Shown piece by piece: positions 41,733-43,060 of a DNA stretch of 43,060 nt. A model generated the notes under the pieces. That model did not search any database. It saw only the letters and a list, made by a program, of their open reading frames with translations, and was not told the DNA's origin. Position numbers and translations under genes: made by a program. Source of the DNA: Flavobacteriales bacterium (GTDB taxonomy: Bacteria > Bacteroidota > Bacteroidia > Flavobacteriales > Flavobacteriaceae); assembly GCA_002737105.1 (NCBI GenBank), contig NSHO01000001.1:1-43060 (forward strand), given 5' to 3'. Numbering within the stretch: the stretch's first letter is position 1; every line of letters starts with the position of its first letter.

Positions 41733-43060
41733 TTATTCGTTGACGTAATTTATTTTGTTGGGTAAAAACAATACTTCCTTAATGCGTTTGTCTACTTCGT
41801 TTTTGCGTTCATGTAATAAATCTTTTAAATCATAGCTCGATACATTAGCAAGTAATTGTAAAAAAGTCTCTAATTTTTTTTCACGACGTTTTACAATGGC
41901 TGCATAATTTTCATTTTCATAATCTATTGTAAACATTTCATTAAATTCGTTTAATGAAATAAACTGATTAGGATGAAGGGCCATTTTATTTAAAATTTTA
42001 ATTTCATCTTCTGAAAGATGCTTTACTTTTTTGCCTTTAAAATATAATTCTGAAAATATTAATTTATAATAAAAAGGTTTACTAGGGTTTAACAGGTAAA
42101 TAAAATAACTTCTTTTTTTGTATAACAACCATGCTATAACAATAGCGATAAGACCATACAAAGCATAAATATTGTTTAAATGATCATTAAAATAGAAACT
42201 TTTTTTAATTGAAGGAATTTTTGTAATAGAACTAATTGGGAAACTTTGAAAATAAAATTTAAACGCTTTGTCATGATTATCATTCTTAACAATAGCGTGT
42301 AATGTGTTTTTTGAATCAACAGCACTGTAAATTTGAATTTTAAAATAATTATTATATTTTATGTAGTTATTATCTTTAAAATTAATACCATACCAATTTA
42401 CATTATCAAAAATGAAAGTATCATTTAAATACTGAAAAGAAAATAATGATTCTATTTTACTGCTAAGTAAAAAGTTTTCCATTTTAAAAAAACTAGTTTT
42501 AAATTTCTCCCAAACTAGCGTATTTAAATTTAACCGATAAACGTATTCCTCGTTGTAATATAAAATATCTTTATTTACATCTTCATTTTTGCCACCAAAA
42601 ACGTATAAATACGGCCCTATTGTTTTAAAGAAAGCATTACATAAAGGAGGTACTAGCTCTGAATTTTTTGTTTTAACTAAAAACCACTCATTTAGTTTAA
42701 AATTATATTTAGTTAAAATATTTTTGAAGGTAAAAACACCATAACCACCGTAGTAATAAATCTCATTTTTGTAAACAAATTTTGACGACCCTATTTGGCT
42801 TAATTGCAAAAATGAATTGTCAATTCTGACCAAACTATCATTTCTAAACTCCATAACTGGTCCACAACCTTCGTGAACCAAATAAGTTTTATTTTTAATG
42901 TTAAATGGAACATAATTTAATAATTTACCTGGGAAACCATTATGTTTTAGTGGAATTTTTAATTTCTTATTAACTTTAATAAGTGTTTGCTCATTATCTA
43001 TTATTAAGATTTCATTTGTGCCAGCTTCTTTAAATAAAAGTGGTGGTTGATTAAAATAAT
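41733..43060 (-). CDS. Membrane protein with Kelch-like region and C-terminal helical cytoplasmic domain; 5' end beyond window
   Basis: The frame is open from 43060 to the stop at 41733, so the true start is outside; a TTG at 42881 is not the start. The visible 442 residues have a beta-propeller-like part with Kelch features (EIYYYGGYGVFTF, then GPYLYVFGGKNEDVN), a transmembrane helix (IYALYGLIAIVIAWLLY), and about 120 residues with HLSEDEIKILNKMALHPNQFISLNEFNEMF, which looks like a winged-helix DNA-binding fold, then a long charged helix. It could be a membrane-bound sensor-regulator. That role is inference. Confidence 0.7.
   Translation of the reverse strand, partial: YFNQPPLLFKEAGTNEILIIDNEQTLIKVNKKLKIPLKHNGFPGKLLNYVPFNIKNKTYLVHEGCGPVMEFRNDSLVRIDNSFLQLSQIGSSKFVYKNEIYYYGGYGVFTFKNILTKYNFKLNEWFLVKTKNSELVPPLCNAFFKTIGPYLYVFGGKNEDVNKDILYYNEEYVYRLNLNTLVWEKFKTSFFKMENFLLSSKIESLFSFQYLNDTFIFDNVNWYGINFKDNNYIKYNNYFKIQIYSAVDSKNTLHAIVKNDNHDKAFKFYFQSFPISSITKIPSIKKSFYFNDHLNNIYALYGLIAIVIAWLLYKKRSYFIYLLNPSKPFYYKLIFSELYFKGKKVKHLSEDEIKILNKMALHPNQFISLNEFNEMFTIDYENENYAAIVKRREKKLETFLQLLANVSSYDLKDLLHERKNEVDKRIKEVLFLPNKINYVNE

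Noticed and set aside
1..43060. A mobile, defence or biosynthetic cluster
   Set aside because: No transposase, integrase, restriction, toxin-antitoxin, phage or large biosynthetic gene was found; the content is core chromosome.

Overview
The window is ordinary chromosomal DNA from a member of the Flavobacteriaceae, most likely Flavobacterium or a close relative. The evidence is low GC, a gldD gliding-lipoprotein gene, several Bacteroidota-only families (DUF4301, DUF3078, DUF3127, M16 pairs), Bacteroidota promoters (TTG, about 19 bp, TAnnTTTG), and no visible dependence on Shine-Dalgarno sites. I see no phage, plasmid, insertion sequence, CRISPR array, tRNA or rRNA. About 42 genes are packed densely and no gene-free gap exceeds 300 bp. 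I found no clear undescribed multi-gene system.

Layout. 1-4.0 kb: a tail-specific protease cut by the left edge, surE, and an orphan LacI-type regulator. 4.0-7.1 kb: the rplM-rpsI-rpsB-tsf translation operon, with a leader hairpin and a strong terminator. 7.1-11.5 kb: a DMT exporter and a two-gene M16 peptidase pair (one active, one inactive with an extra domain). 11.5-13.9 kb: rplU-rpmA convergent with ahcY. 13.9-17.2 kb: a tightly packed set of phosphopantetheinyl transferase, PnuC-type transporter, DUF4301 and ArfB-like protein. 17.2-19.6 kb: a TPP riboswitch and the TonB-dependent receptor it should control. 19.6-23.0 kb: glutathione peroxidase with a Rieske-like lipoprotein, greA-HIT, and a histidine kinase. 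23.2-26.9 kb: flavin reductase-DUF3127, aat, VF530, tag and a VUT-family transporter. 26.9-33.4 kb: a giant TraB/GumN protein, gldD, ssb, mutY, HU, and a 30-codon basic protein too short for ordinary ORF calling. 33.6-41.7 kb: rng, SIMPL, tadA, dxs, DUF3078, DUF2797 and GH3. The right edge cuts a membrane protein with a Kelch-like region.

Themes. Translation genes dominate (L13, S9, S2, EF-Ts, L21, L27, ArfB, Aat, TadA, RNase G, candidate bL38). Six promoters share exactly the same 19-bp spacer. Intergenic regions carry several unrelated families of short word-like repeats and imperfect palindromes. Two heptanucleotide arrays have entered reading frames. Most interesting points: the 7-bp array in the signal peptide of the thiamin-type receptor, a Rieske-like protein whose cluster histidines are replaced by Asn and Asp, a DUF4301 protein with UDP-sugar-pyrophosphorylase-like motifs, a terminator-like hairpin in the greA leader, and signs of a deletion between ssb and gldD.
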